Notes: a model not told the origin generated them from the sequence alone. 64,000 nt of DNA from Palsa-504 sp963787645 (GCA_963787645.1 CAWBDS010000009.1:248001-312000), one strand, 5' to 3'; numbered from the stretch's first letter, positions 17,172-26,376 are shown. Numbers and translations are program-made.

Positions 17172-19034
17172 ATGCCTCCGCTTCGGTCTCGGACGGTCAC
17201 GCACGGCAGGAACATGGCGGGCGCGCGTGCCTTGCTGCGCGCCACCGGGGTGGCCAGGGAAGACATCGGCAAGCCGATCATCGCGGTCGCGAACAGCTTC
17301 ACCGAGTTCGTCCCCGGGCACGTGCATCTGCGCGAGGTCGGGCAGGTGGTGGCCGCTGCGATACGAGAGGCCGGGGCGATCCCGCGGGAGTTCAACACGA
17401 TCGCGGTGGACGACGGCATCGCCATGGGGCACGGCGGCATGCTGTACTCGCTGCCGAGCCGGGAGCTGATCGCCGATTCGGTGGAGTACATGGTCAACGC
17501 GCACTGCGCGGACGCCATGATCTGCATCTCGAACTGCGACAAGATCACCCCGGGCATGCTGATCGCCACCATGCGGCTGAACATCCCGACCGTGTTCGTG
17601 TCCGGCGGCCCGATGGAGGCCGGGGCGCCCGCGGGGCTTTCTGCTGCCAGCGGCCGCAAGCTGGACCTGATCGATCCGATGGTCGCCTCGGCGGATCCTT
17701 CGGTCTCCGACGATCAGCTGCTGGCCATGGAGGAGTCGGCCTGCCCGACGTGCGGCTCGTGCTCGGGCATGTTCACGGCCAACTCGATGAACTGCCTGAC
17801 CGAGGCGATCGGCCTGGCCCTGCCGGGCAACGGCAGCACGCTGGCCACGCACGTGGCCCGGCGGGAACTGTTCGAGCGGGCGGGCGAGGTGATCGTGTCG
17901 ATCACCCGTGACTACTACGAATCCGGCGATGCCTCGGTGCTGCCCCGGTCGATCGCCAGCCGGGACGCGTTCGAGAACGCGATGGCGCTGGACGTGGCCA
18001 TGGGCGGGTCGACGAACACGATCTTGCACCTGCTGGCCGCGGCGCACGAGGCCGGGGTGAACTTCGGGCTGAAGGAGATCGACGAGCTGTCCCGCCGGGT
18101 GCCGTGCCTGTGCAAGGTGGCGCCGAGCTCGTCGTATCACCTGGAGGACGTGCACCGGGCGGGCGGCATCCCGGCCATCTTGGGCGAGCTGGACCGGGCC
18201 GGGCTGCTCAACCGCGAGGTGCGCACCGTGCACAGCGCTTCGCTGCGGGAGTTCCTGGACCAGTGGGACCTGGGGTCGGCTTCGGCGTCGGCCGCTTCGG
18301 TGGAGTTGTGGCACGCCGCGCCGGGCGGGGTGCGGACCATCCGGCCGTACTCGCAGTCCACGCGCTGGGACGCACTGGATACGGATCGGGTTTCTGGTTG
18401 CATCCGGGACGCGGCGCACGCCTACAGCGCCGACGGCGGCCTGGCCGTGCTGTACGGGAACCTGGCCCCGGACGGCGCCATCGTCAAGACCGCGGGCGTC
18501 CCCGAGGAGCTGCTCACGTTCTCCGGGCCGGCCGTGGTGTTCGAGAGCCAGGAGGACGCGGTGGCGGGCATCCTGGGCGGTGCGGTGCGCGCCGGTGACG
18601 TGGTCGTGATCCGGTACGAGGGTCCGCGGGGCGGCCCGGGCATGCAGGAGATGCTGTATCCGACCAGCTTCCTGAAGGGCAAGGGACTGGGCCGGGCATG
18701 CGCGCTGATCACCGACGGGCGGTTCTCCGGCGGGACTTCGGGCCTGTCGATCTGTCACGTCGCGCCGGAGGCGGCCGGCGGCGGGCTGATCGCAGTGGTG
18801 GAGAGCGGCGACCAGGTGGTGATCGACATTCCGCGCCGGGAGCTTCGGCTGAACGTGCCAGACGCGGTTCTGGCTGCGCGCCGGGACCAGGCGCTGTCGT
18901 CGCTGGGGTCCTACCGGCCCGCGGACCGGCAGCGGCCGGTCAGCGCGGCGCTGCAGGTATACGCGGCCATGGCCACCTCGGCCGCGACCGGGGCGGCCCG
19001 GGACATCACCCTCATCGCCCACCCGGACAAGTGA
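17172..19034 (+). CDS. ilvD: Dihydroxy-acid dehydratase
   Basis: Fe-S dehydratase of branched-chain amino-acid and pantothenate synthesis, converting 2,3-dihydroxy acids to 2-keto acids; 620 residues is full length. Cluster cysteines appear in ISNCDKITPGM and SACPTCGSCSGMFTANSMNC. Further family marks are NSFTEFVPGHVHL, DDGIAMGHGGMLYSLPSREL and GRFSGGTSGLSICH near the C-terminus. SD GGGAG is 9 nt before the ATG. No other ilv genes are near. Confidence 0.96.
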   Translation: MPPLRSRTVTHGRNMAGARALLRATGVAREDIGKPIIAVANSFTEFVPGHVHLREVGQVVAAAIREAGAIPREFNTIAVDDGIAMGHGGMLYSLPSRELIADSVEYMVNAHCADAMICISNCDKITPGMLIATMRLNIPTVFVSGGPMEAGAPAGLSAASGRKLDLIDPMVASADPSVSDDQLLAMEESACPTCGSCSGMFTANSMNCLTEAIGLALPGNGSTLATHVARRELFERAGEVIVSITRDYYESGDASVLPRSIASRDAFENAMALDVAMGGSTNTILHLLAAAHEAGVNFGLKEIDELSRRVPCLCKVAPSSSYHLEDVHRAGGIPAILGELDRAGLLNREVRTVHSASLREFLDQWDLGSASASAASVELWHAAPGGVRTIRPYSQSTRWDALDTDRVSGCIRDAAHAYSADGGLAVLYGNLAPDGAIVKTAGVPEELLTFSGPAVVFESQEDAVAGILGGAVRAGDVVVIRYEGPRGGPGMQEMLYPTSFLKGKGLGRACALITDGRFSGGTSGLSICHVAPEAAGGGLIAVVESGDQVVIDIPRRELRLNVPDAVLAARRDQALSSLGSYRPADRQRPVSAALQVYAAMATSAATGAARDITLIAHPDK

Positions 19035-19038
19035 GCTG

Positions 19039-19596
19039 TTGTCTGTTCCTCACGCGGGGTTCGTGCGCCCGGCCCGGGCGAGTGATGCCGATGACCTGGC
19101 CCGGGTGCAGGTCGCGTCGTGGCGCTCCTGCTTCGCGGGGATCATCCCAGCGGAGCTGCTGGGCGAGCTGACTAGCGAGGAGGCGGCCGCCGTGTGGCGG
19201 GACCGGTGGCGAGAGGCCATCGTCAGCCCGCCGACGAGCAGGCACCGGGTGCTGACCGCCGTTACCGGGGAACTCCCCCGCGAGGTGGTGGGGTTCGTCT
19301 CGGCCGGGCCGGCCACCGATGCCGACCGCTGGCCCGGCACCGACGCGGAGATCTACGAGTTCCGGGTGTCGCCGGACCGGACCCGCGAGGGACACGGCGG
19401 CAGGCTGCTGCACGCGGCCGCGGACACGCTGGTGACCGACGGATTCCGCACCGTGTCGACCTGGGCGCTCGAGGTCGACGCGTCATTGCGGGGATTCCTG
19501 GAGTCGGCGGGGTGGGCCGCCGACGGAGCGCGGGGCGAGCTGGACGTGGGCGTGAGCGTGCCCGTGGTGCGGCTGCACGCCGCGATCAGCGAGTGA
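19039..19596 (+). CDS. GNAT-family N-acetyltransferase
   Basis: Acetyl-CoA dependent acyltransferase of about 180 residues. The GNAT fold starts at FVRPARASDADDLARVQVAS. Motif A (acetyl-CoA pyrophosphate loop) is YEFRVSPDRTREGHGGRLLH and the C-terminal motif is STWALEVDASLRGFLESAGW. Begins 5 nt after the ilvD stop. TTG 19039 and GTG 19063 are both possible starts and GTG fits the domain edge well. Substrate unknown. Confidence 0.82.
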   Translation: MSVPHAGFVRPARASDADDLARVQVASWRSCFAGIIPAELLGELTSEEAAAVWRDRWREAIVSPPTSRHRVLTAVTGELPREVVGFVSAGPATDADRWPGTDAEIYEFRVSPDRTREGHGGRLLHAAADTLVTDGFRTVSTWALEVDASLRGFLESAGWAADGARGELDVGVSVPVVRLHAAISE

Positions 19597-19607
19597 GAAC
19601 GTTCACC

Positions 19608-19613
19608 TAGGAT
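19608..19613 (+). promoter_or_regulatory. -10 box of a leaderless promoter (menA)
   Basis: TAGGAT, then 6 nt, then the GTG at 19620. It separates menA from the ilvD transcript. Confidence 0.5.
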
Positions 19614-19619
19614 CTGTGC

Positions 19620-20492
19620 GTGGCTGATACGCGACAGTGGCTGGCGGGAACGCGGCCCAGGACGCTCCCGGCGGCCGTCGTCCCGGTGCTGATCGGCACC
19701 GGTGTGGCGCTCGGCTACAGCCGGTTCTCCTGGTGGCGGGCGCTGCTGGCCCTGGTCGTGGCGCTCGCGCTGCAGGTCGGGGTCAACTTCGCCAACGACT
19801 ACAGCGACGGCGTGCGCGGGTCGGATGCCACGCGGGTCGGGCCGGTCCGCCTGGTCGCCGCGGGACTGGCGCCGCCCCGGCAGGTGCTGGGGGCCGCGTT
19901 CTCATGTTTTTTCGTGGCGGGCGCGGCCGGGCTGGCGCTGGCCGCGGTGACCGCGTGGTGGCTGGTGGCGGTGGGGGCCGCGTGTGTGGCCGCGGCCTGG
20001 TTCTACACCGGCGGCCCGCGGCCATACGGGTATCACGGGCTGGGCGAGGTCTTCGTGTTCGCGTTCTTCGGCGTGGTCGCGGTGGCGGGCACGGCGTACG
20101 TGCAGATGTCGCGGTTCACCTGGCTGGGGCTGGCCGCTGCGGCGCCGGCCGGGCTGCTGGCCTGCGCGCTGCTGATGGTCAACAACGTGCGGGACATCCC
20201 GGGCGACACGCTGGCGGGCAAGCGGACCCTGGCGGTGCGGCTCGGGGACGCGCGTAGCCGGACCGCGTACGTGGCGACGGTGCTGCTGCCGTTCTTGTGC
20301 GCCGCGCTGATCGCCATTTACCGGCCGCTGACGCTACTGGTGTTCGTCGCGGTACCGCTGGCGCTGGTCCCGGTGCGAGCCGTGCGGGCCGGGGCGTCGG
20401 GCCCGGCGCTGATCAAGGCGCTGGGGCAGACGGGGCGGCTGCAGCTGGCGTTCGGCATCGCGTTGGCGATCGGCCTGGCTGTCCATCTGTAG
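19620..20492 (+). CDS. menA: 1,4-dihydroxy-2-naphthoate polyprenyltransferase
   Basis: UbiA-superfamily membrane prenyltransferase that attaches the polyprenyl tail in menaquinone synthesis; 290 residues, about eight TM helices. The first Asp-rich motif is NFANDYSDGVRGSD and the second NVRDIPGDTLAGKRTLAVRLG. The start TRPRTLPAAVVPVLIGTGVA is typical of MenA rather than UbiA. GTG start chosen from the leaderless -10 box. Confidence 0.93.
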   Translation: MADTRQWLAGTRPRTLPAAVVPVLIGTGVALGYSRFSWWRALLALVVALALQVGVNFANDYSDGVRGSDATRVGPVRLVAAGLAPPRQVLGAAFSCFFVAGAAGLALAAVTAWWLVAVGAACVAAAWFYTGGPRPYGYHGLGEVFVFAFFGVVAVAGTAYVQMSRFTWLGLAAAAPAGLLACALLMVNNVRDIPGDTLAGKRTLAVRLGDARSRTAYVATVLLPFLCAALIAIYRPLTLLVFVAVPLALVPVRAVRAGASGPALIKALGQTGRLQLAFGIALAIGLAVHL

Positions 20493-20565
20493 TCCCGCCA
20501 TCCGTGATCCGGCCTGGTGTAATCCGGGGATTCCGGGCGTGGCCCGGGGCCAGACGAGAGACACT

Positions 20566-20587
20566 TGATACGAAATGCGCGGTATCA
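20566..20587. promoter_or_regulatory. Dyad upstream of the HTH/TM gene
   Basis: TGATAC-N10-GTATCA, 6-bp perfect arms, about 120 bp before the likely start of the helix-turn-helix protein. Could be an operator. Nothing else is evident in the 200-bp gap after menA. Confidence 0.3.
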
Positions 20588-20710
20588 GCGACATCGCGGC
20601 GGTTGGCGTTGTACCCTCCCGGTAATCCCAGGTTGTGAGATACGGGCGCGGAACGGTGGCTGAACGCGTGCGTGTCCGACGGGAAGGTGTGTAGGTTGCC
20701 AGGGCAGGGG

Positions 20711-22279
20711 ATGTGGTCGGCCGCGAACGGCGACGATAACCGGAGATTCCTTGCCGACCTGCGCGCGCTGCGGGACAAGGCCGCGCTGGCGTGGGACGAA
20801 CTGGCGGCCCGGGCCCACTACCCGAGCGACGTCCTGAAGGAAGCCGAGAGCGGCCCCGCTCTGCCCACCCTGCCGATCCTGGCTGCCTACGTCCGGGCCT
20901 GCGACGCGGACGTGCCCGAATGGGAAGAGCGCTGGCGGCGGCTCGGCTTCGACTCGAACGCCGACCCGGGCCTGCCGATCCGGCCCCCGGGAGCCAGCCC
21001 CGCGGCAGTGGCCGGCGCTCGCGCGGGGGTCGGCGTGGCTCCGCCCGAGGCGTACGACGCGGAGCGGATCAGGGCCGTGCTCCGGGGAGCCCACGGGAGT
21101 TCGGCCGGGGGTTCGCGCGGTATCACCGGCATGCGGCGGGCCGCGTCGGCGGGCGCGGAACGAGACACACAGGGCATGGCCATCGCCGAGCCGAGGGTCT
21201 CGGAAGGCCCGGCCAGCTGGAGTGCGGGGACGAGCTGGGAAGCTACTTCGCGCTGGGATACCGGCGGCGGCGTGGAGACCGGCGGCGTGGAGACCGGCGC
21301 GGGCCGGGACGCGGATACGGCGACCGGTTGGGGTACCGACGCGGGAGAACAGTTCCAGCGGGAGGGGCCCCAGCGGGACGCGTTCCAGCGGGACGCGTTC
21401 CAGCGGGACGCGTTCCAGGGGGATGAGGGCCCGGCGACGAGTTGGGACGGGTTCCAGTCGGCCGATGGCTCGCGCTGGGACGGCGCGGCGACTGACGTGC
21501 CTGCCGGGACGAGCTGGGACGGCGCGGCGGCCGAGGTGGCGCCGGGTACGGGCTGGGATACGGGGGCGAGCGGACTGGGTGGTGCCTCGGCGAACGGGAA
21601 CCACCACCTCGCCGAGGCCGGCGATCCGTCGGCTGACACCGCGGTCTTCGAGGCGCCGGACATAGCTCGGGCCGAGGCCATCCGGCGCGATCCGTTCTCC
21701 ACCGACTGGCTGCAGACCAGCGAGCTGACCTTGCCTCCTGACCTTGAGCCGCGCTGGCCGGACCAAGCCGAAGGAGCGCCGAAAGACCCGGAAAACTGGT
21801 TCGCTCCGCGTGAGACGACCGAGCCGGAGCAGGCCTGGTCGTCGGCCGATACTCAGCCGTCGCCCGCCGTGGCGGAGGCGTGGTTCACCCCGCCCGAGCC
21901 GGCCGAGGATGCGCGGCCGGAGCTCGAGGCGGCGCCACCGGAGTCCGCGGCGCCGGTCGCCGGATTCTGGACGCCGTCGACGGGCGCGCAGGCACCCGCA
22001 GTTCCTGCACCGACTTCGCCAGCCTCACTGACCTCGCCAGCCTCACTGGCCGAGACTGCGGCCGGGGACACGCAGGGTACGGCGGTCCGGGCGACCTCCA
22101 CCCCGGTTGACAGCCCCGTGACCACGCCGTCGCGGGCCGCGGCCGGCCCCGCGATGGTGCCCGGACCGGTCGCCGCGCCGGACGAACGGCGCTCGGACCG
22201 GCTCTACCCGGTACGGCTGCTAGTGGTCATCGTGGTGGCCGCGCTGATCGGCAGCGTCCTGGTCCTCCTACTGCGGTAG
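20711..22279 (+). CDS. N-terminal HTH, low-complexity, C-terminal TM protein
   Basis: About 522 residues in three parts. An N-terminal helix-turn-helix module (NRRFLADLRALRDKAALAWD, DELAARAHYP, LPTLPILAAYVRACDADV, EWEERW) resembles XRE-like domains. A long disordered region follows, rich in SWDG, GDAFQR and Pro/Ala/Glu; it includes a 15-nt tandem repeat around 21371-21420. One C-terminal TM helix (LLVVIVVAALIGSVLVLLLR) ends the chain. So it looks like a membrane-anchored DNA-binding or adaptor protein. ATG 20711 follows AGGGCAGGGG; TTG 20696 and GTG 20672 are alternatives. The same HTH recurs at the C-terminus of the protein encoded at 24358-26376. Confidence 0.75.
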   Translation: MWSAANGDDNRRFLADLRALRDKAALAWDELAARAHYPSDVLKEAESGPALPTLPILAAYVRACDADVPEWEERWRRLGFDSNADPGLPIRPPGASPAAVAGARAGVGVAPPEAYDAERIRAVLRGAHGSSAGGSRGITGMRRAASAGAERDTQGMAIAEPRVSEGPASWSAGTSWEATSRWDTGGGVETGGVETGAGRDADTATGWGTDAGEQFQREGPQRDAFQRDAFQRDAFQGDEGPATSWDGFQSADGSRWDGAATDVPAGTSWDGAAAEVAPGTGWDTGASGLGGASANGNHHLAEAGDPSADTAVFEAPDIARAEAIRRDPFSTDWLQTSELTLPPDLEPRWPDQAEGAPKDPENWFAPRETTEPEQAWSSADTQPSPAVAEAWFTPPEPAEDARPELEAAPPESAAPVAGFWTPSTGAQAPAVPAPTSPASLTSPASLAETAAGDTQGTAVRATSTPVDSPVTTPSRAAAGPAMVPGPVAAPDERRSDRLYPVRLLVVIVVAALIGSVLVLLLR

Positions 22280-22315
22280 TTCACTCGCGAACCGTTAGCT
22301 CGCGTGGCGTGGCCG

Positions 22316-23677
22316 TCAGCTCGCGGGCTCGCTGCCGTTGGCCGATGGCGAAGTGTCCAGGTCCTCAGGTATCGCGGGAACGTCGGCTGGGGCGCGGTCC
22401 CCGGCGGTGGCCGGGTCGACGGAACCGAACGGATCGCCGAAGTTCACGCCGGGCAGGGTGGCGTTGAGCATGGCGGTCATCGCGTCGGCCGCCACGGCGG
22501 GATTGGGCGCGGCCGGGGGCGCGCCGGACGGTGCGGCTGGCGCGGACGGGGCGGACGGTGCGAACGGTGCCGCTGGCGCGGACGGTGCGGCTGACGCGGA
22601 CGGTGCGGCCTCGGCGTGCGGGTCGGCCTGGAGCGCCGGGGTGGCCGGGGTGGCCGGGGTGGCCGGGGTGGCCGGGGTGGCCGGGGTGGCCTGGGGGGCC
22701 GACGAGGCGCTGATCGCGGGGCGCCCGTCCGGGGCGGCCACGGCCGGCGGCTGGCGCCGGCTCTGTCCCTGGGCCGGCGGGCTGGCCTGCGCCCCGGCGG
22801 GTGGCTCTCCGCCGCCGAACGCGCTGGCCACGGACCTCAGCGCGGTGGTGACCTCGCTCGGGATGACCCAGAACGTGTTGCCCGCCCCCTGGGCCAGCTG
22901 CGGCAGCGTCTGCAGGTACTGGTAAGCCAGCAGCTTGGGATCGGGGTCGTTGTCGTGGACGGCCTGGAACACCGCGGCGATGGCCTGGGCCTGGCCCTCG
23001 GCGCGCAGGATCGCGCTCTGCTTGGCGCCCTCGGCCATCAAGATGGCACTCTGCTTCTCGCCCTCGGCGGTGAGGATCTTGGACTGGCGGCCGCCCTCGG
23101 CGGTCAGGATCGCGGCGCGCTTCTCCCGCTCGGCACGCATCTGCTTCTCCATGGCGTCCTTGACGGACTTCGGCGGGTCGATGGCCTTGATCTCCACCCG
23201 GGTGACGCGGATGCCCCACTTGCCCGACGCGTCGTCGAGCACGCCGCGCAGCATGTTGTTGATCTTGTCGCGCGAGGTCAGCGACTGCTCCAGGTCCATG
23301 GACCCGATCACGCTGCGCAGCATGGTCGCGGTGAGCTGCTCGATGGCCTGGATGTAGTTGACGATCTCGTAGTCCGCCGCCCGCGGGTCGGTGACCTGGA
23401 AGAACAGTACGGTGTCGATCAGCACAACCAGGTTGTCCTCGGTGATCACCGGCGCGCCATTGAACGAGACGACCTGCTCGCGCAGGTCGATCTCCTTCTT
23501 CACCCGGTCGATGAACGGGATGATGAAGTTCATCCCGGGCTCGAGCGTCTTGCGGTAGCGACCGAACCGCTCCACGTTGCGGGCACGCGCTTGCGGGATG
23601 ATCCGCACCGAGCGCAGGACCGTGAGCACGACGAGCAGCGCGACGACGGCCGCGATGATGATTTCAGCCAGGACCAT
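22316..23677 (-). CDS. SPFH/band-7 (stomatin-like) membrane protein
   Basis: 453 residues. One N-terminal TM helix, then an SPFH domain (SVRIIPQARARNVERFGRYR, PGMNFIIPFIDRV, VVSFNGAPVITEDNLVVLID) and a helical region with a repeated (K/R)QSxIL(T/M/R)AEG motif (SKILTAEGEKQSAILMAEG). The C-terminal 130 residues are Pro/Ala-rich. SPFH proteins oligomerise at membranes and stomatin types pair with NfeD, which is encoded just upstream (2-bp spacing). The reading in ATPATPATP corresponds to a 9-bp tandem repeat. Confidence 0.93.
   Translation of the reverse strand: MVLAEIIIAAVVALLVVLTVLRSVRIIPQARARNVERFGRYRKTLEPGMNFIIPFIDRVKKEIDLREQVVSFNGAPVITEDNLVVLIDTVLFFQVTDPRAADYEIVNYIQAIEQLTATMLRSVIGSMDLEQSLTSRDKINNMLRGVLDDASGKWGIRVTRVEIKAIDPPKSVKDAMEKQMRAEREKRAAILTAEGGRQSKILTAEGEKQSAILMAEGAKQSAILRAEGQAQAIAAVFQAVHDNDPDPKLLAYQYLQTLPQLAQGAGNTFWVIPSEVTTALRSVASAFGGGEPPAGAQASPPAQGQSRRQPPAVAAPDGRPAISASSAPQATPATPATPATPATPATPALQADPHAEAAPSASAAPSAPAAPFAPSAPSAPAAPSGAPPAAPNPAVAADAMTAMLNATLPGVNFGDPFGSVDPATAGDRAPADVPAIPEDLDTSPSANGSEPAS
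22635..22688. repeat. 9-bp tandem repeat inside the SPFH gene
   Basis: Six copies of GCCGGGGTG (plus strand), encoding the (ATP)n run in the disordered C-terminal tail. In-frame, so copy-number change only alters tail length. Confidence 0.9.
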
Positions 23678-23679
23678 GG

Positions 23680-24111
23680 CTACTCCCGGGGATAGACGAG
23701 TGCGGTGGCACCCTTGATCTGCATCACATCGACCTTGGTGCCGACCGGGATCACGAGCGATTCGTCCAGGTAGGGACGGGAGGACCACTCCTCGCCGTCG
23801 ATGCGGACCCGGCCGCCGTGCTCGTTCACCTCTTGCAGGACGATGGCTGAACGACCGACCAGCGCGGCGACTCCCGTGCGCAGCGCCGGTGGCTGCTTGA
23901 TATGGCGGATGGCGATCGGGCGGACGAATCCGAGCCCGGCCCCGGCCGCGACGACGAACGCGGCCAACTGGAGCGGGAGGTCGATATGGAACGCTCCGAC
24001 GATGGCGGCAACCACCGCCGCGGCCGCGATGAGGCCGAAGGCAAACGTCATGGTCAGCAATTCGGCTACGCCGAGTACAGCTGCCACGATCAGCCAGACG
24101 ATCCAAGACAC
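23680..24111 (-). CDS. NfeD-like membrane protein
   Basis: 143 residues: two TM hairpins in the first 70 residues (WLIVAAVLGVAELLTMTFAF, LQLAAFVVAAGAGLGFV) and a C-terminal OB-fold NfeD domain (ALVGRSAIVLQEVNEHGGRV, RIDGEEWSSRP). It is the usual partner of the stomatin-like protein encoded immediately downstream. The pair is thought to act in membrane microdomain organisation. Confidence 0.92.
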   Translation of the reverse strand: MSWIVWLIVAAVLGVAELLTMTFAFGLIAAAAVVAAIVGAFHIDLPLQLAAFVVAAGAGLGFVRPIAIRHIKQPPALRTGVAALVGRSAIVLQEVNEHGGRVRIDGEEWSSRPYLDESLVIPVGTKVDVMQIKGATALVYPRE

Positions 24112-24357
24112 GATGGCCGCTCCGTGGAATGCTTCTGCTTACGAGAGTATCCCCCGCCGGGATCGGTTCGCATCGCGGCCCGGCTGCGTCACTTGACGCA
24201 CTTCGATACCGGGCGTTATCGGTTCAATACCGCACGATTATGTGCAATTGATGACAATTGGTCGTGCAGGTCCTACAGGGGATTTCTCCCGACCTACACT
24301 CGTCAGGTAAGGCCTGTCCTGCGGCGCGGCTGGACACCAACGTCCAGGAGGAACCTG

Positions 24358-26376
24358 GTGGAACGTGGCGATACCGGCCTGGGCCGCGATGCCTATGGCC
24401 TGCCCAGGCGAAGACGCCTGGGCGAACGCCGCGCCTACCGCCCCGATGACAGCGCCAGCCCGAACGGGCCGGACAATGCCGACGAAGACGAGTACGGCCA
24501 GTTGCTGAGGCGCCCCGGAGAGCTGCCGCCCCAGCCAGGCCAGCACCAGCCGGGGCAGCACCAGCCGGGCCGGTCGCGGTTGCGCCCGCCGCCGGGTCGC
24601 TTCGGGCCGCCGCCGGGAAGCCCGGCCGATGGCTATGGGCCGACTGGTACGCCGGGCAACGGCGGCCCGATGACCGCGGGGCCCGCGAACGGCGGGCCGA
24701 TGAAAGGCGGCGCGGCGAACGGCGGACCGATGCCCGGGCATCAGTACCGGCTGCCGAACGGACGGCGGGTGCCGCCGCGCGCCGATCGGCCGTACCGGCC
24801 GCAGGCGCCAGGGCCCGGGGGCACGGTGCGGGGACCGTGGGATCAGCCCGGTCCGGGGTGGCGCCCGGGCCAGGATCCGCTCGGCGCCAACTGGAGGCGG
24901 CCGCTGCGGCCACAGGCTCCGGCCGGTCCGCCCCCGCAGGCTCCATCCGGTCCGCCGCCGGGCGGCGGCGCCGGGTCACACGCCTATGGCTACACCCCTG
25001 GGGCACACGGGATGCCCGGCGATCCCGGCCCCCCTGCGGGGTCCGCTGGTATCTATGGTGCGCCTGAGGGCTCTGGGGCTCCAGGTATGCATGATACCTC
25101 GGGGTTTCGGGGTGGCAGCGGGTCTCCCGGCGGACCTGGCTATATGGGAGACGGTCAGGGCGGCTCGGGTTATGCGGGCCCGGGATACACGGGATCGGGG
25201 CCGGCTGGTCCGGGCCATGCGGGCTCGGGCGCTGGCGGGACGGGTCAAGGCGGTCCCGGTCCGGGATACGCAGGGTCGGGGTACGCGGACCCGGGTAGCG
25301 CTGATCCGCGGCATGCGGGACCGGGTAGCGCTGGTCCGCGGCATGCGGGACCGGGTAGCGCTGGTCCGCGGCATGCGGGCGCGGGGTACGCGGGCCCAGG
25401 TGGCGCTGGTCCGGGGTCTGCGGGATCTGGGTACGCAGGGCCGGGTAGCGCCGGTCCGGGGTATGCGGGCGCGGGGTACGCGGGACCGGGTGGCGCCGGT
25501 CCGGGGTCTGCGGGATCTGGGTACGCAGGGCCGGGTAGCGCTGGTCCGCGCCATGCGGGCGCGGGGTACGCGGGCCCAGGTGGCGCCGGTCCGGGGCATA
25601 TGGGCGCGGGGTACGCGGGACCGGGTGGCGCTGGTCAGGGGCATACGGGCACAGGGTACGCAGGTCCAGATGGCGCTGGTCCGGGATACGCGGGTCCGGG
25701 GGCTGCGGGTCCGGGGGCTGCGGGTCCGGGCGGTGCCGGTGCGGGGTCGGGTGCGGCTGGTCCGGGGTCGGCGGGGTCGGGACCGGCGGATGGTACTTCT
25801 GGGCGGCGGGAGGGGTGGGGACGGCTTGGAGAGGCCTCGAGCAGTGTTCGGGGTACGTCATCGGGCGCAGAACCGGGCGGGGCTGCGGGGCAAGTGATCC
25901 GGCAGCGCGAGAACGGCCTGCCCGCCGAACCGCCAGTGACCATGGCACACGCGGCGGTCAGCATCGCGCCGGACGGGCTCGAGTCGTTCGCGCGCGATCT
26001 GCGGGCGCTGCGCTCGAAGGCTGAGCTGGACTATACCGACATGGCCGAAACCTCGCACTACACGATGAAGACGCTGGCTTCGGCGGCGGGCGGGCTGCGA
26101 CTGCCCACGCTGCCGGTGGCCGCCGCCTATGTGCGGGCCTGCGGCGGGAACGTCGCCGAGTGGGAAGAGCGCTGGCAGAAGCTGGCCGACAAGATCACCG
26201 CGGACGCGGCCAGGAAGCGCCGGGCCGACGGCGAGGAGCAGCTGGCCCTGCCGGAGCCGTCTGAGCAGCCGGTCCTCCCCGAGCTGCCCACTGCGACCGT
26301 GGTGCAGGAACCTGCCGCCGAGTCCGGCGAGGTGTACGTCATCACCTCCGCCAAGCCCCGTCAGCCAGGTTGGTAA
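24358..26376 (+). CDS. Gly/Pro-rich repeat protein with C-terminal HTH module
   Basis: 672 residues. A basic start (MERGDTGLGRDAYGLPRRRR) leads to 500 residues of Pro/Gly/Ala low complexity, including a decapeptide repeat of the type AGPGSAGPRH encoded by 30-bp units. The C-terminal 130 residues fold as the HTH module seen in the 20711 protein: RDLRALRSKAELDYTDMAET, LPTLPVAAAYVRACGGNVAE, EWEERWQKLA. I place the start at GTG 24358, 5 nt after AGGAGGA; the longer frame upstream runs through the NfeD region and is unlikely. No signal peptide or TM helix was seen. Function unknown. Confidence 0.78.
   Translation: MERGDTGLGRDAYGLPRRRRLGERRAYRPDDSASPNGPDNADEDEYGQLLRRPGELPPQPGQHQPGQHQPGRSRLRPPPGRFGPPPGSPADGYGPTGTPGNGGPMTAGPANGGPMKGGAANGGPMPGHQYRLPNGRRVPPRADRPYRPQAPGPGGTVRGPWDQPGPGWRPGQDPLGANWRRPLRPQAPAGPPPQAPSGPPPGGGAGSHAYGYTPGAHGMPGDPGPPAGSAGIYGAPEGSGAPGMHDTSGFRGGSGSPGGPGYMGDGQGGSGYAGPGYTGSGPAGPGHAGSGAGGTGQGGPGPGYAGSGYADPGSADPRHAGPGSAGPRHAGPGSAGPRHAGAGYAGPGGAGPGSAGSGYAGPGSAGPGYAGAGYAGPGGAGPGSAGSGYAGPGSAGPRHAGAGYAGPGGAGPGHMGAGYAGPGGAGQGHTGTGYAGPDGAGPGYAGPGAAGPGAAGPGGAGAGSGAAGPGSAGSGPADGTSGRREGWGRLGEASSSVRGTSSGAEPGGAAGQVIRQRENGLPAEPPVTMAHAAVSIAPDGLESFARDLRALRSKAELDYTDMAETSHYTMKTLASAAGGLRLPTLPVAAAYVRACGGNVAEWEERWQKLADKITADAARKRRADGEEQLALPEPSEQPVLPELPTATVVQEPAAESGEVYVITSAKPRQPGW
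25271..25640. repeat. 30-bp imperfect tandem repeats (collagen-like coding)
   Basis: Units close to GCGGGACCGGGTAGCGCTGG-TCCGCGGCAT, about twelve copies in varying states, encode AGPGSAGPRH, AGAGYAGPGG and related decapeptides. Two longer stretches (near 25381-25440 and 25471-25530) are almost identical, showing recent duplication. Confidence 0.85.

Noticed and set aside
15969..19022. 1017-codon antisense frame opposite ilvD and the NERD gene
   Set aside because: Arg/Pro/Gly/His-rich shadow of two well-supported genes, without family motifs.
25271..25640. CRISPR-like array
   Set aside because: Units are contiguous without unique spacers and encode peptide repeats in frame.
24224..25948. 574-codon minus-strand frame across the Gly/Pro repeats
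   Set aside because: Tandem repeats keep several frames open at once. The plus-strand frame has the SD, a conserved HTH and sensible composition.
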